Positions 35,574 through 44,265 of a DNA stretch of 64,000 nucleotides are shown here, piece after piece. The stretch is taken from assembly GCA_041748655.1 (NCBI GenBank), contig JBGTCV010000143.1, forward strand, positions 1 to 64,000, given 5' to 3'. The notes under the pieces were generated by a model that searched no databases, was not told where the DNA came from, and saw only the letters and a list, made by a program, of their open reading frames with translations. How positions within the stretch are numbered: the first letter of the stretch is position 1; each line of letters starts with the position of its first letter. The DNA comes from Leptofilum sp041748655. GTDB taxonomy: Bacteria > Chloroflexota > Anaerolineae > Promineifilales > Promineifilaceae. A program made the translations under genes and the position numbers.

Positions 35574-36140
35574 ATGAGCAAAAAAATTCTTGGAGCACTT
35601 GGAGCCTTGTTTATAACTGTTCTGGGCGGTGTAATAACTGCTGCCATAATTCGCGAAGGCGAATTATTTCAAAGCAGTGTCCCAACAATTGAGCCTCCTA
35701 TCATTACTGCTGTGGAACCATCACCCGATGTACCCCAAAATAAAGGCCAACCGGAATCAGAAAACTTTTTAACTGAGGAGACAAGCCAGAGTAATCAGCT
35801 AGTCCCAGTTGAAATCACTCTATTTTCCGCGTTACTCTGTATCATTGGCCCCATTTTTTCGGGCGCAATTTCGGGTGCAGTTGTTGGCGTTATTCTTGGT
35901 TATAGTACAGACGCATTTGATATTATGGACGGGGTATTAATGATTCCAGGCGGAATCGTGGGCGGAATTGGAGGCATTGCTGCTGGGTTATTCCTGGGTG
36001 ACTTTTTAGCTACCTCAGCCTTTAGTGTCATTGGAACAGCTTTATGGGGGGCAATATGGGGGTTAATTTGTGGTGCAGCTATGGCGGTTGTTATATATCG
36101 GAGAATTGTATCTCTCCGAAAATATGGGTACTGGAGATAA
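35574..36140 (+). CDS. Glycine-zipper membrane protein of unknown function
   Basis: A 188-residue protein with an N-terminal hydrophobic segment (about 5-27), a polar linker to residue 80, and two or three further hydrophobic segments. These are rich in small residues: GAISGAVVGVILGY and GGIVGGIGGIAAGLFLGDFL. The final YRRIVSLRKYGYWR is basic and probably cytoplasmic. No known family was recognised. It is AT-rich like the protease gene, which fits an acquired origin, and it is the last gene of the accessory region. Confidence 0.6.
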   Translation: MSKKILGALGALFITVLGGVITAAIIREGELFQSSVPTIEPPIITAVEPSPDVPQNKGQPESENFLTEETSQSNQLVPVEITLFSALLCIIGPIFSGAISGAVVGVILGYSTDAFDIMDGVLMIPGGIVGGIGGIAAGLFLGDFLATSAFSVIGTALWGAIWGLICGAAMAVVIYRRIVSLRKYGYWR

Positions 36141-36190
36141 TCTCCCCTCGAATAATTAGGATACATTTACAACTCATTCAATGGCTAACC

Positions 36191-36223
36191 AACCTCCCGG
36201 AGGTTCCAAACCTCCGGGAGGTT
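36191..36223. terminator. Bidirectional hairpin between convergent genes
   Basis: AACCTCCCGGAGGTT (36191-36205) and AACCTCCGGGAGGTT (36209-36223) are exact inverses with a 3-base loop. The hairpin lies between the plus-strand membrane gene and the minus-strand DUF2142 gene, and overlaps the stop codon of the latter. No T run follows. Confidence 0.65.
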
Positions 36224-38510
36224 AGTCAGCGACGCAGACCTCGCCGATTGGGTAAACATCGTGGGGCTGGCGCGCCCCACCCACCGTCAGTGGCAGACGG
36301 CTGAAGCCAACCACCTCATACATGCCCAGCCAGACGGTATAGCAGCCGCCCGGCAGCTCCTCTGGGATCGTCAGGAAATAGCGATCTTGAATGACCTCGC
36401 CCGGCTGCCACAGGCGCGTGGGATAGCTGCCGTCGCGCGGGTGGGCATCCCCCTGCGCCAGCGGCGGCTGGTCTGCCGCGCCCAGATGAACCAGCGTGGC
36501 GTAATCCTGCCCCGGTCGGCCCGTGGCCTGCCAGGTAACGTCGATGGTGAGCGTCTCGCCCCGCTGAAATTCGCCGCTGAGTTGGGAAACGGCCGTTACG
36601 CCAATATCATCCCCCAACCGAACAATCTCCTCACCAGCGGCGGGCCACTCAGCTGGCACAATTTTGACGGCCCCCACAAAAGCGCTGGGCAGATCTGCCT
36701 CATTTTCCGCAGCCAGCGGCACCAGCCGGACAAAGCTTTGGGCCAGGACCGGTGCATCGACAAATTCTGTTAGCCGCACGGGGAATCGGTCGGCGATGAT
36801 CTGGTTGGTGGGCCAGTAAGTGGGTGGGTAGAGGCCACGGCCATGAAAGGTGTGAATCTGGCCTATCGGTTCAGTCAGATCGCGGCCAAAAAGCTCAACT
36901 TTGAGGGCGGGCATCGTGGTGATCGGTTGGGTTGTCTGCCAGTAGAGGGTAAACCAGATGATGTCGCCGGGAACGGCCGTTTCCGTTTCCACTCGTGCCC
37001 CCACCAGCTCGATCCCCTCAGCCAGCGCCACTTGCAGCGGGGTGGCTTCTGGCGGCAGCGCCGCCACCGTCTGTGGCAGGGCGTAGGCCGGGGCAATGAC
37101 GCCAAACAGGCAGGCCAGCGTGGTGATGAGCGCCGCAGCCGCTGCCAGCCCGTAAACGAACGGCCAGCGCAGCTGAGACAGGCCAGCCGTCACCCCCAAC
37201 GCAATCGGCACGATGGCCGGAAACAGCAGCCGGCCCTGCGCCGCTTCTGTTTGCAGCATAAAAGTGACCAATCCGGCATAAACGGCCAGCAGCCAGCCAA
37301 ACAGCAGCAAACCAGGCAGCCACGGCTGGGCCAATTGGCGCTGCAGCCAGACCAGCCAGGGCTCTCCCTTTGGTTTGAGATGCGCGAGCAGTGTGGGCAG
37401 CTGTCTGAAAGCCGCCCAGGCCAGCCCCACGGCCGCTGCTAGAAAGATGCCATGCCAAACTGTGTAGACCCAGGCGGGCGCGAGCAGATTGAACCAGCCA
37501 AAGACGGCAAAAAAGGAGAGCCACAAACCGCCGCTTTCGGCCAATACCTGCCAAAGGGTGTAGCCCCGGTCTCCCCCGGCGACCGCGATGAACTGGTTGG
37601 CGGCGGTGAAATCGCCGTACAGCGCCTGGTTGCGCAGCCAGAGCCAACCGGCAATGAGCAAAACGGGCAGGATGAGGTAAACGGCCGTTCCCCCCACCCA
37701 TCGCCTCACCTGCTGCCAGCTGCTTTGGCGGGCATCGTAGTTGCGCACTGCCAGCAAAAACAGCACCCCCAGCGCGTACAGCAGCAGCAAAATCCCGGCG
37801 TTTTTGGCCAGTGCGGCCAGACCGATGGTAATCCCCAAGGCCAGCAGCCGCTGGCGCGTCACCCCAGTTTGCCACAGTCGCAGCAGCTGCCACACGCCTG
37901 CCGAAGCCAGAAAAGTGATGAGCGTATCGTTGGTGATGGCGGCATGGATGAAATTGAATTGGGGCAAAAATCCGATTATGGCAGTGGCGAGCAGGGCAGA
38001 ACGGCCGTCTTGCGGCCAAAGCAGTTGCGCCGAAGCATAAATGCAGAGCAGCGTCCCCAAACCCAGCAGCGTAGACAAGCCACGGATGGCGTGGCCCGCC
38101 AGGGCATACCCCTGCCACGGCCACTGCTCCCACGGCGTTACCAGCGTGCGGTTCAGGTTCACCACCGCTTCGGCCGTGCCGATCCAGGCAAATGGATTCA
38201 GCTGCACCTGCTGCCGCGCTTCGGCCGTGTCGAAGGGCATGGTGAGCAGGGCAGCTAACAGATAATAAAGCGGCGGCTGGGCCGGTTCTGGCCCCAGCAG
38301 TTCGTCATAGCTCTCTGGCATCCTGGGCAGTTGGCCGCTGTTGGCAATTTCGTTGATGGTGAAGAAGTGAAAATGTTCATCGGGCGTCTCAAACAGCGGG
38401 GTGATGAGGCCGTAGCCAATGGTTATCAGCAGATAAACCAGCAAAATAAGAGCCAGCGTGGCTCGGTGAGAAAAGCTGGGGAGATAACCCTGGCGTGCGG
38501 TCTGTTTCAT
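36222..38510 (-). CDS. DUF2142-type integral membrane glycosyltransferase-like protein
   Basis: A 762-residue protein with about 12 membrane segments in residues 20-470 followed by a roughly 270-residue soluble region of beta-strand character. The first periplasmic loop has FETPDEHFHF with the acidic residues of GT-C glycosyltransferases, and QPPLYYLLAAL follows, both typical of DUF2142/GT39-like proteins that use lipid-linked sugars. The C-terminal part has two repeats of a GDDIxVTA- and VTWQATGRP-like type. It may glycosylate exported molecules. It ends at the bidirectional hairpin. Confidence 0.82.
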   Translation of the reverse strand: MKQTARQGYLPSFSHRATLALILLVYLLITIGYGLITPLFETPDEHFHFFTINEIANSGQLPRMPESYDELLGPEPAQPPLYYLLAALLTMPFDTAEARQQVQLNPFAWIGTAEAVVNLNRTLVTPWEQWPWQGYALAGHAIRGLSTLLGLGTLLCIYASAQLLWPQDGRSALLATAIIGFLPQFNFIHAAITNDTLITFLASAGVWQLLRLWQTGVTRQRLLALGITIGLAALAKNAGILLLLYALGVLFLLAVRNYDARQSSWQQVRRWVGGTAVYLILPVLLIAGWLWLRNQALYGDFTAANQFIAVAGGDRGYTLWQVLAESGGLWLSFFAVFGWFNLLAPAWVYTVWHGIFLAAAVGLAWAAFRQLPTLLAHLKPKGEPWLVWLQRQLAQPWLPGLLLFGWLLAVYAGLVTFMLQTEAAQGRLLFPAIVPIALGVTAGLSQLRWPFVYGLAAAAALITTLACLFGVIAPAYALPQTVAALPPEATPLQVALAEGIELVGARVETETAVPGDIIWFTLYWQTTQPITTMPALKVELFGRDLTEPIGQIHTFHGRGLYPPTYWPTNQIIADRFPVRLTEFVDAPVLAQSFVRLVPLAAENEADLPSAFVGAVKIVPAEWPAAGEEIVRLGDDIGVTAVSQLSGEFQRGETLTIDVTWQATGRPGQDYATLVHLGAADQPPLAQGDAHPRDGSYPTRLWQPGEVIQDRYFLTIPEELPGGCYTVWLGMYEVVGFSRLPLTVGGARQPHDVYPIGEVCVAD

Positions 38511-38670
38511 GGTGGCTTAAGTGTATCTAACTTATACCGTTATGCACGCCTTCCCAGTAGGTTTTCAGTAGTTTTATCAGGTAAATGTGGTATGATCGGC
38601 CAAATTTTGCAGCCTGCTGTCCCGTCATTTGCAGCTGTACAAACTATCTCAGGAAGGGTCTTCGTACGTT

Positions 38671-40143
38671 ATGGAGTTTCAAATTCCAACAGTATATTTG
38701 CCAGTTGCTGCACCCGTCATGATTGTGGCCGGGTGGGGCGTTCTTTTGATGATTCTTGATCTCTTCATCCCCGAAGAGAAGCGCGGCTGGGCTCCCTGGC
38801 TTTCGGCCGTTGGCCTCGGTTTGGCGCTGGTCCAGTCCTGGCTGCTGTGGGGCGACAGCTACGGCACGTTTACGCCGCAAGGTGGCCATCCCATGTTGAT
38901 TGTGGACAATTTTGCCACCTTCCTCAACATCACATTTCTTCTCACCGGGCTGCTGTCCATCCTCATTTCGGCAGGCTACCTGCGCAAGCACGAGCTGGAT
39001 CGGCCGGAATTTTATATGCTCATGCTCTTTTCCATTAGCGGCATGATGCTCATGGGGATGGCCAACGATCTCATCTTAATCTTCCTGGCGCTGGAAGTGC
39101 TCTCCATTCCGCTCTACATCATGTCTGGCATGGCCTGGCCTCGCGCCGATTCCCAAGAAGCCGCCATGAAATATTTCTTGCTGGGGGCGTTTTCTTCCAG
39201 CATTCTGGTGTTTGGCATTGCCCTCACCTATGGCGCTACTGGCTCGACGGCGCTGCCAGAGGTGTTGGCCAATATCAGCGGCGGCGGGGCACTCGGTTTA
39301 GCCGGGGCGGCCTTTTTGCTGGTGGGTTTTGCTTTTAAGGTAGCGGCCGTTCCGTTCCATATGTGGACGCCAGACGTGTACGAAGGCGCACCCACGGTAG
39401 TGACGGCCTTTATGTCTGTGGGGGCCAAAGTGGGTGGTTTTGCCGCCATGCTGCGCGTCTTTGTCACCGCGCTGCCCGATTTGGGGGCAACCTGGGTAGG
39501 CGCAGTGGCCATTATTGCTACCCTCACGCTGATTTTGGGCAATTTGGTGGCGATTTCGCAGGCCAATATCAAGCGGATGCTGGCTTATTCCAGCATCGCC
39601 CATGCGGGCTACATCATGATTGCCGTAGCGGCTGGCGTTGGCAGTTCAGATGGGGTGAGTTCGGCGCTGTTTTATATGTTTGCCTATCTGTTTACCAACC
39701 TGGGTGCGTTTGCCGTGGTGGTGGCGCTGGAGCGCAAGCAAAACGAAGGCACCATGTTAGATGATTACAAGGGGTTGGCCCGGCGCAGTCCGCTGCTGGC
39801 GTTGGCAATGGCCTACTTTATGCTGTCGCTGACGGGTATTCCGCCGACGGGTGGCTTTTCCGGTAAATTTTTCGTCTTCCGCGCCGCTTTGGAGGCAGAT
39901 TTGCTCTGGCTGGCTCTTATTGGCGTGGTGACAAGCGTGATCTCTGGCTACTATTACCTGCGGGTGGTTTACTTGATGTACATGCATGAGGGGGAAGGGG
40001 AGGTTGTAGCGATGCCTGGTGTAAGCCTGGCGGTGGGGATTACGGCCGTTGCTACCATCATTCTTGGCATTTTCCCTGGCGCCTGGTTTGCCATCACCCG
40101 CGAAGCCGCTTTGCTAACGGCCAGATTGGTAGCTGGTGGCTAA
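38671..40143 (+). CDS. nuoN: NADH-quinone oxidoreductase subunit N, detached from the operon
   Basis: A 490-residue antiporter-like subunit with about 14 helices. Typical stretches are LEVLSIPLYIMSGM, VAAVPFHMWTPDVYEGAPT and ANIKRMLAYSSIAHAGYIMI. It is 19 kb downstream of nuoM, with the phosphoesterase, molybdopterin oxidoreductase, restriction island and DUF2142 genes between. ATG 38671 gives the natural hydrophobic start; an in-frame TTG at 38629 is possible because AGGAAGGG lies between them, rather far from the ATG. A terminator follows. Confidence 0.95.
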   Translation: MEFQIPTVYLPVAAPVMIVAGWGVLLMILDLFIPEEKRGWAPWLSAVGLGLALVQSWLLWGDSYGTFTPQGGHPMLIVDNFATFLNITFLLTGLLSILISAGYLRKHELDRPEFYMLMLFSISGMMLMGMANDLILIFLALEVLSIPLYIMSGMAWPRADSQEAAMKYFLLGAFSSSILVFGIALTYGATGSTALPEVLANISGGGALGLAGAAFLLVGFAFKVAAVPFHMWTPDVYEGAPTVVTAFMSVGAKVGGFAAMLRVFVTALPDLGATWVGAVAIIATLTLILGNLVAISQANIKRMLAYSSIAHAGYIMIAVAAGVGSSDGVSSALFYMFAYLFTNLGAFAVVVALERKQNEGTMLDDYKGLARRSPLLALAMAYFMLSLTGIPPTGGFSGKFFVFRAALEADLLWLALIGVVTSVISGYYYLRVVYLMYMHEGEGEVVAMPGVSLAVGITAVATIILGIFPGAWFAITREAALLTARLVAGG

Positions 40144-40180
40144 TATGTTTCATCCGCAAATTTGAATATGAAAATCGAAG

Positions 40181-40204
40181 GCCGCTCACAGAGCGGCTTT
40201 TTTT
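40181..40204 (+). terminator. Terminator after nuoN
   Basis: GCCGCTC (40181-40187), loop ACA, GAGCGGC (40191-40197), then a run of seven T. It lies 38 bases after the nuoN stop. Confidence 0.85.
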
Positions 40205-40242
40205 ATTTCATCGAATTTTACGAATAGACGAACAAGGTAAAA

Positions 40243-41043
40243 TTACAGAAGCCGGGGTTGTTGTGGGGGTTGTATATTTTCTGCATCCATTCCCACTACC
40301 CTTTTGAATCGATTGGCTGAAGCTGGGGAAAATCCGGCATAGTCGTCGTTGAAAAAGCTATAGATGGTATTCACCTCAGGCAAGTGGGGTTGGATCTTCT
40401 CGTGCCATTGTTGCAGTTCGGCCGTTTTGTCCACCATTTCTTTATCTTTGGTGGCGTATTGTCCGTGCCGCCCCAGGAAGCGCAGGTACAAGAAGTCGGC
40501 CGTGCGCACGATGGTTTTGGGCATGTAAAGGTAGTCTGCTGCTGCCCAACAAACGCCATGCTGCCGGAGCAGTGCGGCCGTTTCCTCCACCGCCCAGGAA
40601 TCATTACGAAACTCCACGGCAAAACGGACATTATCAGGTAGCTGGCTCAATAGCTGATTGAGATTGTCAGCCTGCTCGAAGGTAAAATCAGGGGCAAATT
40701 GGAGCAAAATGCAGCCAAGCTTTTGTTGGAGGAGAACGGCCGTTGCCACAAAAGCCAGCATCTCATCAACTCCCTCAACCAAACTGGCTTCATGGGTAAT
40801 GGCCTTTGGCGTCTTTAAGCAAAAAGTAAAATTTTCTGGCGTTGTCTGGTACCAGCGCACGATCACTTCCGGGCGGGGAGCGCCGTAAAACGAACTGTCG
40901 ATTTCGACCGTGTCGAACAGAGTACTGTAGTGGGACAGCCGGTTTTTGGCGGGCATCCCGGCAGGGTAAAATGGGCCAAGCCACGATTTGTAGCTAAAAC
41001 CCATCGTGCCGATATGCCAAATTACACTGTTAGTTGTTTCCAT
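40243..41043 (-). CDS. DUF72 domain protein
   Basis: A 266-residue TIM-barrel-like protein of the DUF72 (YecE) family. Recognisable parts are HIGTMGFSYKSWLGPFYP at the N-terminus, the FDTVEIDSSFYGAPRPE stretch, FCLKTPKAITHE, and near the end YSFFNDDYAGFSPASANRF. Family function is unknown. ATG 41043 is preferred because AAGGAG lies six bases upstream; an in-frame ATG at 41064 would include that site. Single gene, divergent from the lipoprotein gene at 41267. Confidence 0.9.
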   Translation of the reverse strand: METTNSVIWHIGTMGFSYKSWLGPFYPAGMPAKNRLSHYSTLFDTVEIDSSFYGAPRPEVIVRWYQTTPENFTFCLKTPKAITHEASLVEGVDEMLAFVATAVLLQQKLGCILLQFAPDFTFEQADNLNQLLSQLPDNVRFAVEFRNDSWAVEETAALLRQHGVCWAAADYLYMPKTIVRTADFLYLRFLGRHGQYATKDKEMVDKTAELQQWHEKIQPHLPEVNTIYSFFNDDYAGFSPASANRFKRVVGMDAENIQPPQQPRLL

Positions 41044-41266
41044 CGTTGACTCCTTCAAACTCATCTTTTACCATGAGGTATTATAAGGATCATGGTATGA
41101 TCATCACAAAACTCTAGTATCCACCTAAATTTGCTTGATGAAGCGGCCTGTGTATCTCTCTGTCTGGCAAAATGAAACCAATCCGGCCGGGGCGGTGTAC
41201 TCTTTGTAAAGGGTAGGTGCGCTTTCTTAGCGCGTAAGGGAAGCCCGCCTTGATAGGAGAAATTTC

Positions 41267-41953
41267 ATGACTCACTTTTTGATCAGCCACCTTATACCAA
41301 CAAGGCTTCTACTGCTGTTGACTATCTTAACAATGTCTGCTTGTACTTTGGCTACAAATTCTGCGCATACACCAGAATCAGCAGTGCCTGACCCGGATAT
41401 AATTTTTGTTGGTGATGTTGGGTCCTTTCCCACAGGCTGTGACCCTCAAGAAATTGTAGCGTTTGTCAACCACTTTATGGAGGTCTATAACGTTGGCGAT
41501 GTGGCTGAGTTAGAGCAATTCTTTGCTGACCAATTCACCTGGTACACAGACGGCGTAGCTAAAGGTATTGAGGTTGACCCAGCAACTTATTTCGAGACAT
41601 CCAGCAGGGATGAGCTGGCCGAATACATCACTTTGCGCCATGCTCAGGGCGAGCGTTTAAGGTTATTGGAGATTTCTGTAGCTGGACCGGCCTGGCACGA
41701 TGGTATGGCTGTTACTTTTACTCTGGCGCGCGAGGCAGATGATTTGCCAACGACACCTGAGCGTCCCATCAGAGTTGCCAGGGGCAAAGGGATGGTCACT
41801 TGTCCAGAAAAGAGGATTTCTGTGTGGAGCATGGGAACACAGCAATTGGGAAATATCCCCGAAATAGTAGCCCAAGATGCATCATATAATGTCGTGTTTG
41901 ATGACCTGCCTGCTAAGATCATGGTGCATGCGCGCAATGAAGGAAACAAATGA
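41267..41953 (+). CDS. Lipoprotein with NTF2-like domain, copy 1
   Basis: A 228-residue protein with a signal sequence and lipobox TMSAC, so it should be lipid-anchored outside the membrane. The body (about 55-165) has an NTF2/SnoaL-like pattern: a helix followed by VYNVGDVAELEQFFADQF, then strands. The end has KGMVTCPEKRISVWSMGT. It is a paralogue of the next gene, sharing the order FVGD, GCDPQEIVAFV, FMEVYN and the WSMGT end. AGGAG precedes the ATG. Function unknown. Confidence 0.75.
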   Translation: MTHFLISHLIPTRLLLLLTILTMSACTLATNSAHTPESAVPDPDIIFVGDVGSFPTGCDPQEIVAFVNHFMEVYNVGDVAELEQFFADQFTWYTDGVAKGIEVDPATYFETSSRDELAEYITLRHAQGERLRLLEISVAGPAWHDGMAVTFTLAREADDLPTTPERPIRVARGKGMVTCPEKRISVWSMGTQQLGNIPEIVAQDASYNVVFDDLPAKIMVHARNEGNK

Positions 41954-42043
41954 TAAAACAGTTTCACAAGACATTCACTTGGTCTACCCATAACTTTTGT
42001 ATTCGCTCTCAAGCAGTAGGACCTTTTTGTTGAGGCTCCTCAT

Positions 42044-42853
42044 ATGTCGATAACCCGATTTTTATATATTGTTTTGCTTACCCCTCTTGCTTTGCTGATA
42101 GCTGCTTGCAATCAAACATCTTCGTTACCAAACGCACCGAGTACGGAGGAAAACACCACCAACTCAGAAATGCAAAAGGATTCTGAAGAAGTTGCCCCAT
42201 CATCACCCGACAATATTATTGTGGTCGGTGGTACCGATAACTACCCAGAAAACTGTAGCCCTCGTGAAGTAGCCGCTTTGGTCTTACGCTTCTTTACGGC
42301 TTACAACGGTGGTAATCAAGAGCAGCTTGCTTCCTTTTTTGAGCCTCACTTAAGCGTGCATGGGCAAGCGGGCTGGTATTCCGACACAATAATGACCGGA
42401 GACGTCGGCAGTGAAAATGACCGGCGTCACTTTGTAACTTTTGGTCGGGAGGAACTCCTTGCCTACTTTTCCAACCGGCATGATCAAAAAGAACGCCTTC
42501 AGTTGCTGTCCCTCAATGTTAGCCCGCCAACTTCGGTGACTCGGGTGGACGTCTCGTACACTTATAAACGACAAGGTGATGACATTGAACCTGGGCCAAA
42601 TGGTGTCTGGCGTATGGGAGATGGGAAGGGGGTAATTAAGTGTCCCAGTCTCAAAATTGGCATCTGGAGCATGGGCACCTCAGCACCCTTGGAAGATGAG
42701 GATGATTACATGGGGGCATGTGACGGCTCACGAATAATCCCAGGCAAGTCCGACGCGCCTGAGAATGTCGTTATTGCCTGCACCCGAGGGTTAGCTGTCA
42801 GTCGCCAGTTTGGGCAACGGCCGTTGCTCGTTCCTCAACTTGCTCAGGAATAG
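42044..42853 (+). CDS. Lipoprotein with NTF2-like domain, copy 2
   Basis: A 269-residue paralogue of the previous gene. The lipobox LIAAC is followed by a Ser/Thr/Asn/Glu-rich linker and then VVGGTDNYPENCSPREVAAL, FFTAYNGGNQEQLASFF and KGVIKCPSLKIGIWSMGT. Compared with copy 1 it has an extra C-terminal extension. Its last 56 bases lie over the 3' end of ctaA on the other strand, so the final residues are the antisense of CtaA codons and are probably not conserved. Confidence 0.72.
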   Translation: MSITRFLYIVLLTPLALLIAACNQTSSLPNAPSTEENTTNSEMQKDSEEVAPSSPDNIIVVGGTDNYPENCSPREVAALVLRFFTAYNGGNQEQLASFFEPHLSVHGQAGWYSDTIMTGDVGSENDRRHFVTFGREELLAYFSNRHDQKERLQLLSLNVSPPTSVTRVDVSYTYKRQGDDIEPGPNGVWRMGDGKGVIKCPSLKIGIWSMGTSAPLEDEDDYMGACDGSRIIPGKSDAPENVVIACTRGLAVSRQFGQRPLLVPQLAQE

Positions 42854-43883
42854 GCGTGTGTACAATTTCATACCGAATGTAAACCGCCACCATAAACAGC
42901 AGCAGCCCCACCGCCTGATGCGACAGCGCCAGAATCAGCGGCATACTAAACCAGATGGTGATGACACCCAGGGCAATTTGCACTGCTACCAGACCCAAAA
43001 AGTAAACAACCGCTTTGTGTACGTTGGCCGAATACGCATGACGTCGGGTGATGAAGTACAGCCAGATGGCGGCTCCCAGCACCACAAAGGCAAACCAGCG
43101 ATGTACAAAATGCACCCCCACCGGAGCAGAAATCAGGTTTTGCCACCAGGTGTCAAACTGGGCAAAAAGCGTGTTGGGAATCCAGCGACCGCCCATCAGT
43201 GGCCAGGTGTTAGAAATCCAGCCCGCCTTTAAGCCCGCCACAAAACCACCGTAAGTGATCTGAATCACCAGAACCGCCAGCGTCAGCGCCGACAGCAGAT
43301 ACGGCAGCGAGCCGCGCCCTTCCTTGATCATTTTGGGGAAGCCATGCAGGTGTCGCAGCGCCGTCCACATCGTCAGCGCCAGCAAGAAGAGGGCCATGAG
43401 CAGGTGAGTGGTCAGCCGGAAATGGTCCACGGCCGGATTTTCCACCAGGCCGCTGCTGACCATATACCAACCTAGAAACCCCTGAAAGCCAAACAGCGCG
43501 CCAATCGATAAATAGACAAACGATTTCCGCCAGGGGATGATCCCTTTATACAGGTAATAAAAGAGGGGAATCACTACAATCAGCCCCGCAAAGCGGGCAA
43601 TCAGCCGGTGAATGTACTCGACATAAAATATGCGCTTGTATCCATCCAGCGACATATTGTGGTTGATGAACATCCCTTCGGGCGTTTGCTGGTACTTGGC
43701 AAACTCAGCTTCCCAGGCGGCATCGCCAATGGGGGGGATGACACCGCTGATTGGGTTCCACTCCACAATGGAAAGGCCAGAGCGCGTCAGCCGCACGTAG
43801 CCGCCAAATACCACCATGATCATGATCAGGCCGCACACTACCAAAAGCCAGCGAATGATTTTTTTGTTGTCTTGTTCGGACAT
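42798..43883 (-). CDS. ctaA: Heme A synthase, Cox15/CtaA type
   Basis: A 361-residue membrane enzyme that oxidises the methyl group of heme O to make heme A for aa3-type cytochrome oxidases. Eight hydrophobic segments are seen. Conserved histidines occur in EYIHRLIAR, TTHLLMAL, HRWFAF and LSHQAVGLL. The loop TRSGLSIVEWNPISGVIPP is typical of the long (Cox15-like) group without the CxxxxxxxC pair. No oxidase genes lie in the window, but this enzyme implies one elsewhere and an aerobic metabolism. Confidence 0.93.
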   Translation of the reverse strand: MSEQDNKKIIRWLLVVCGLIMIMVVFGGYVRLTRSGLSIVEWNPISGVIPPIGDAAWEAEFAKYQQTPEGMFINHNMSLDGYKRIFYVEYIHRLIARFAGLIVVIPLFYYLYKGIIPWRKSFVYLSIGALFGFQGFLGWYMVSSGLVENPAVDHFRLTTHLLMALFLLALTMWTALRHLHGFPKMIKEGRGSLPYLLSALTLAVLVIQITYGGFVAGLKAGWISNTWPLMGGRWIPNTLFAQFDTWWQNLISAPVGVHFVHRWFAFVVLGAAIWLYFITRRHAYSANVHKAVVYFLGLVAVQIALGVITIWFSMPLILALSHQAVGLLLFMVAVYIRYEIVHTPIPEQVEERATAVAQTGD

Positions 43884-43911
43884 CTTCTACTCCTGTAATA
43901 CAGTTTCTTTT

Positions 43912-44037
43912 CCTGATTGACGGACAAATCTCAGGTTTCTACCGCAGAGGGCGCGGAGGACACGGAGATTTCTCCTTCATTTTTCTCTGCGCTCTCCACG
44001 CTCTCTGCGGTTAAATAAGTTTTGTCAGTCAACCAGG
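43912..44037. repeat. 126-bp MITE-like palindromic element
   Basis: Terminal arms CCTGATTGACGGACAAA (from 43912) and, inverted at 44021-44037, CCTGGTTGACTGACAAA match at 15 of 17 positions. Inside lies a second inverted pair starting ACCGCAGAG on the left and ending CTCTGCGGT on the right. Nothing coding was seen. It lies in the 382-base gap between ctaA and the hydrolase gene. Relatives are at 20608-20744 and partial ones near 45960 and 55041. Confidence 0.65.
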
Positions 44038-44265
44038 TTTCTTTTCTGAGTTTAGGTTCACTGCCCCCGATTATACCAAGATTGAAAAACGTTTCAGGTC
44101 ACAGATATTGGGTGCGTGACATTTGGCGGAAATATGGATGATTTTTGTCAACAATTATTTGAGGGCAAATGATGGTTGACAGGACGCATGGTTTATCCCC
44201 GTTTGGTCTGTTTTCTGCTAAGATCGACCACATTTATTACCAAATCTACCAAACGAGATGAAACG

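Noticed and set aside
24100..36150. Attachment site or integrase for the accessory island
   Set aside because: No integrase gene, tRNA gene or flanking direct repeat was found; the only mobile gene is the RAYT, which does not move whole islands.
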